Assembly: GCA_015039365.1 (NCBI GenBank)
Contig: WION01000004.1
Span: forward strand, 744,001 to 808,000
Direction of reading: 5' to 3'
From: Amanita rubescens
Taxonomy: Eukaryota > Basidiomycota > Agaricomycetes > Agaricales > Amanitaceae
DNA length: 64,000 bases
In this document: positions 60,908 through 64,000 of the stretch, in pieces
Position numbering within the stretch: the stretch's first letter is position 1
Layout: every line of letters begins with the position of its first letter
Made by a program: the position numbers and the translations under genes
The notes under the pieces: generated by a model
Database searches by the model: none
Seen by the model: the letters and a program-made list of their open reading frames with translations, nothing else
What the model was told of the DNA's origin: nothing

Positions 60908-62609
60908 ATGTTTCTCACATCTTCGCGCAGTCTCCGCCCAAAGCTAACACGAATGGCATCAACTAAGACCCCGTATGGTCGCTCTGCCATCCTGCAAAGG
61001 AACCCCAGCGATGTAGTCATTACTTTTGCCAAGCGGACTGCGGTGGGGCGAGCTAAGAAGGGTCAATTGAAAGACACTCCTGTGGACGAGATGCTGTACG
61101 CATTGTTTAAAGTGATCGCTTTCATATCGTCCACGAGTGCCGGACTTAACGGCCCTTAGGCAGCGTTGAAGGAGACCAAGCTAAACCCATCCAAGATTGA
61201 CGATATCTGCGTCGGTATGTTGACCGGTTCAATACCGTGATACCACTTGACTGACAAGCTGATCAGGAACTTGCCATCCTCCTTCCCCACTTTACATTTC
61301 AAGGGCTGCTGCTCTTGCCGCAGGCATACCCCACCATGTTCCCGTCTCGGTCGTTAATCGCCTCTGTTCGTCGGGTCTAATGGCAATCAGAAACATTGCA
61401 CAGGCTATTCAGTCCGGTGAAACCTCAATTGGTATCGCAGTAGGAGCAGAGAGTATGTCATTGAAGTAAGGCATATCTATGCTCCATGACTGGATGTTCT
61501 AAAAACAAAACTAGTCCCCGCCCTACGCCAGAGGTCGCGGAAGTCGTTTCGCAAAATGCACAAGCTCATGACTGTCTCCAGGTGAGCATATTATAAGCCT
61601 ATGGGCAAAATTATTGAAAGGTGATTTCTGCCTCAAGCCCATGGGATGGACATCGGAACTGGTCGCCCAGGCGTACAAAATACCTCGCAAAACGCAAGAT
61701 GAATATGCTCTAATTTCACATACCAGAGCTAGCACGGTAAGAGCTCATGTCGAAAGGTTTTATCACGTTGACGTCTCTTCCACAGAGTCTTGGCAAGGGC
61801 ATATTCGCCGATGAGATTATTCCTGTAGAAATTAAAGGCAAGATTATCAATGAAGATGACACCATACGGCCAGGCGTTACTATGGAAGGCTTGACGGCTC
61901 TTAAGCCAGCTTTCCCGCAATGGGGGGAAGCATCAACAACCGCTGGGAATGCAAGCGGTGTTGGTGATGGTGCTGCCATGTGTATCTTAACCACACGTGA
62001 GCGAGCTGAAAAAGAGGGGATGGAAATTATCGGCAAATGGATAGGCGCTGTCGTCGTAGGTGCGATGCACTGTCTCCGTCAAAGAGGGTGTTCTCATTTG
62101 GGCGACAGGTGTGGAGCCTAAGTATATGGGGATCTCGCCTATCTATGCAGTTCCGAAAATCTTGGAACAACATGGTCTAACTAAGGAAGATATTGATATT
62201 TATGAGGTACGTGAATACATTCCGTTACGGCGTTTGTAGTCAACTATGGAGTCACCAGATCAATGAGGCCTTCGCCTCTCAGTTCGCTTATTGCTGCGAA
62301 CAGCTTCGTATTCCAATGGACAAAATCAATCCAAAGTAAGTGCTTTATAGGATAGAAAGCAGGTTCATAAAACTATCGCAGCGGCGGCGCTATTGCTATC
62401 TCGCACCCTTTGGGAATGAGTAAGTGCTTCTCTGACTTTTATGTTTTGATGCTGAACCATATGTAGCTGGCGCTCGTCAAGTCGTGACAGGACTAGCTGA
62501 ACTCAGGCGCAGAAATGGTTCCCTTCTTTGTACGAGCATGTGCGTGGGTAGCGGGATGGGTGCTGCAAGCATCATCGTAAATGAAGCTCGGTCTGTTCCC
62601 AAATTGTGA
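60908..62609 (+). CDS. POT1: 3-ketoacyl-CoA thiolase
   Basis: Thiolase of fatty-acid beta-oxidation, cleaving 3-ketoacyl-CoA. Blocks: VVITFAKRTAVGRAKKGQLK, then GTCHPPSPLYISRAAALAAG and VVNRLCSSGLMAI with the nucleophilic Cys. Then AVGAESMSL, PMGWTSELVAQAYKIP, NEAFASQFAYCCEQL, the catalytic His in GGAIAISHPLGMTGARQV and the second Cys in CTSMCVGSGMGAASIIVNEA. The C-terminus ends PKL, which is only a weak peroxisome signal. The leader MFLTSSRSLRPKLTRMASTK is basic and contains Arg/Leu pairs, leaving mitochondrial versus peroxisomal targeting open. Nine or so exons, all in frame. Confidence 0.92.
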
Positions 62610-62656
62610 TATAGTAGCGGAACCTTTATCCCCTAAGAATGATGCATAAATTAAGG

Positions 62657-64000
62657 CTACCAAATATTTTGCGTCACGCTGCTCCCCGCTTTTCCACCGC
62701 TTGGCAGCACGATTGTGAATGTTTCCACCAGTCCACTATCCCAGTTAGGCGATGACCATCCAATAGGGCTTACTATGAACACCAGATTAACTGTATCCAG
62801 CGTCTGCGAAGGATCTGCTACCGTGATACTTCCTGTATCCACTCGATAGATAATGGCAATATTGCTGTCCGCCAGTATTGTAATGTCGGCCCAGCCTTCG
62901 CAAGGCGTGAAGGTAATCATGCCACCAAAAGGTTGCCAAAATGCTGCCATGGCTATCTTGTTGTTGGAATCGTAAACGGCCGAAATTTGATCGTCGTTGC
63001 ATATGATTTCGAGTTGGCTCGCAGAGGCCTTTGTCTGGAACTCGTCAAATGTTGTGTCGGGGAAAGCTGTATAAGCAACGGGCTGGGAAAGATCTTGATG
63101 TTCAAGCCATGCAGTATAAAGGTCCATAGTGTAAGGAGGCTGCGTGGACGTCCCAATCGTCGACCAGTTTCCGGTTTTCGGTCCCACTTCTAAGGACAAT
63201 GTCAGGAACTCAGGATCATCGATGACGTAGCCCACTCCGCCGTGCCAAACGTTTCGGGCATTGATGATTGTTGTGTTAAGAGTTCCTGTTGCGTTGTATG
63301 GGGTTCCATCAACAAAGATCAAACCGTTGTGCAATCTCTGATCAAGAACCGAAAGCACGGGAGCATCGCTGGTCGAGGATATATCGCTAATCATGACGTG
63401 TTGGACATCGTCAGGAAGGAAAAACCACGCCTTCTGCCAGTGAAGAGACTTTGTGAGAGGGTTGGTATATCGCATGACTCCAAGTCCGACTGAGCCATCG
63501 GATGCACCTCCAACAAATTGTTCAACGCCGGTGGCTTTGGCGTAAGAGCAGTTTAATTTGGTCGCGCCATAGTCGACGGTGATCCCGGGGATTAGATTCC
63601 AATCCCAAGAGGCGGCTATGTCCTCATACTCGTTTCCGATCAGATATGTGTGCAATGCACCGTCGGATAGATGGAAACCAAAAGGCTATATATATATATC
63701 TAGCTCTGTCTTCAAACCATAGTTCTAAACTCACGTTTGCCAAGTTAATGCATTCTGTATTTTGGGTCCTTGATGAGTACATCTTGAGCGTTGACACGTA
63801 ATTACGACCACGATGAACCTTTGTATCGTCAATATAAAATAATTGACGATCCATTTGCCTATACAAACCATATAATCATTGTCATAAAACATGCGGTTCC
63901 CAGTCAAGGAGCCTGCATTGGCATTTGATACGTTTTCGGACAATTTCTTCCCGAAATCAATCAAAGTACTGGATGACCATTGTTCTCCAAGAACTTCCAC
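62657..64000 (-). CDS. Polysaccharide lyase family 8 protein (5' part outside window)
   Basis: Partial: the N-terminal half lies beyond position 64000. The visible C-terminal region reads TGNRMFYDNDYM, HRGRNYVSTLKMYSSRTQNT, ECINLANPFGFHLSDGA and DIAASWDWNLIPGITVDYGA. The beta-sandwich follows (WFFLPDDVQHVMISDISSTS, LDQRLHNGLIFVDG, NARNVWHGGVGYVIDD). It ends SPIGWSSPNWDSGLVETFTI. This matches PL8 chondroitin/hyaluronate/xanthan-type lyases, secreted enzymes that cut uronic-acid polymers; the substrate here is unknown. Catalytic Asn/His/Tyr positions are upstream of or at the window edge. Two introns with stop codons in between are removed in frame. Confidence 0.85.

Overview
The window is nuclear DNA from a filamentous basidiomycete, most likely an Agaricomycete. 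Genes are densely packed and broken by many 45-60 bp GT-AG introns, with a few GC-AG introns. The gene content is eukaryotic (mediator, COMPASS, eIF3, eisosome, complex I). Several proteins match families I know mainly from mushroom-forming fungi: the DPBB secreted protein, Med5, the membrane GNAT protein and the PL8 lyase. I see no transposon, CRISPR array or viral gene. About 41 protein genes and one tRNA can be supported. Gene ends come from splicing by eye, so exon borders are good to a few bases but 5' starts are less certain.

Layout: 0.2-12.2 kb holds a secreted double-psi barrel protein, eIF3h, a CDF zinc transporter, MED5, a GRIP golgin and PEX14. 12.3-19.5 kb holds mitochondrial EF-Tu, glycine cleavage H protein, complex I NDUFB11, N-terminal acetyltransferase NAA40, RIO2 kinase and splicing factor SPF30. 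20.5-23.0 kb holds two uncharacterised genes back to back. 23.1-34.0 kb holds PIL1, eIF4E, an MTM1-type carrier, VAM7, a membrane methyltransferase, an SRPBCC-like protein, SNF4 (AMPK gamma) and the Rsp5 adaptor SSH4/EAR1. 34.3-44.3 kb holds a small membrane protein, aspartyl-tRNA synthetase, aspartate aminotransferase, an unknown Ser-rich protein, ELP5, a membrane GNAT protein and a dienelactone hydrolase. 44.5-54.1 kb holds TEF1, a PASK-like kinase, RPL32, a MEMO1 protein, a histidine phosphatase and STM1. 54.6-64.0 kb holds SPP1 (PHD, COMPASS), LSM1, tRNA-Ser(TGA), NDUFA5, MRPL32, a thiolase and a PL8 lyase cut by the right edge.

Themes: translation and ribosome function (eIF3h, eIF4E, TEF1, DPS1, RPL32, STM1, RIO2, ELP5) and mitochondrial function (TUF1, GCV3, NDUFB11, NDUFA5, MRPL32, MTM1, probably AAT) dominate. 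Many same-strand neighbours lie 30-120 bp apart, so read-through dicistronic mRNAs are plausible.

Two observations stand out. First, the divergent genes at 20.5-23.0 kb are paralogues: they align without gaps over about 70 residues and share three intron positions and phases. I cannot assign this domain to a known family. Second, at least 16 otherwise well-conserved genes carry single extra bases that break the frame, all in the +1 direction. This looks like insertion-biased sequence error rather than gene death, and it affects how the reading frames here should be read.
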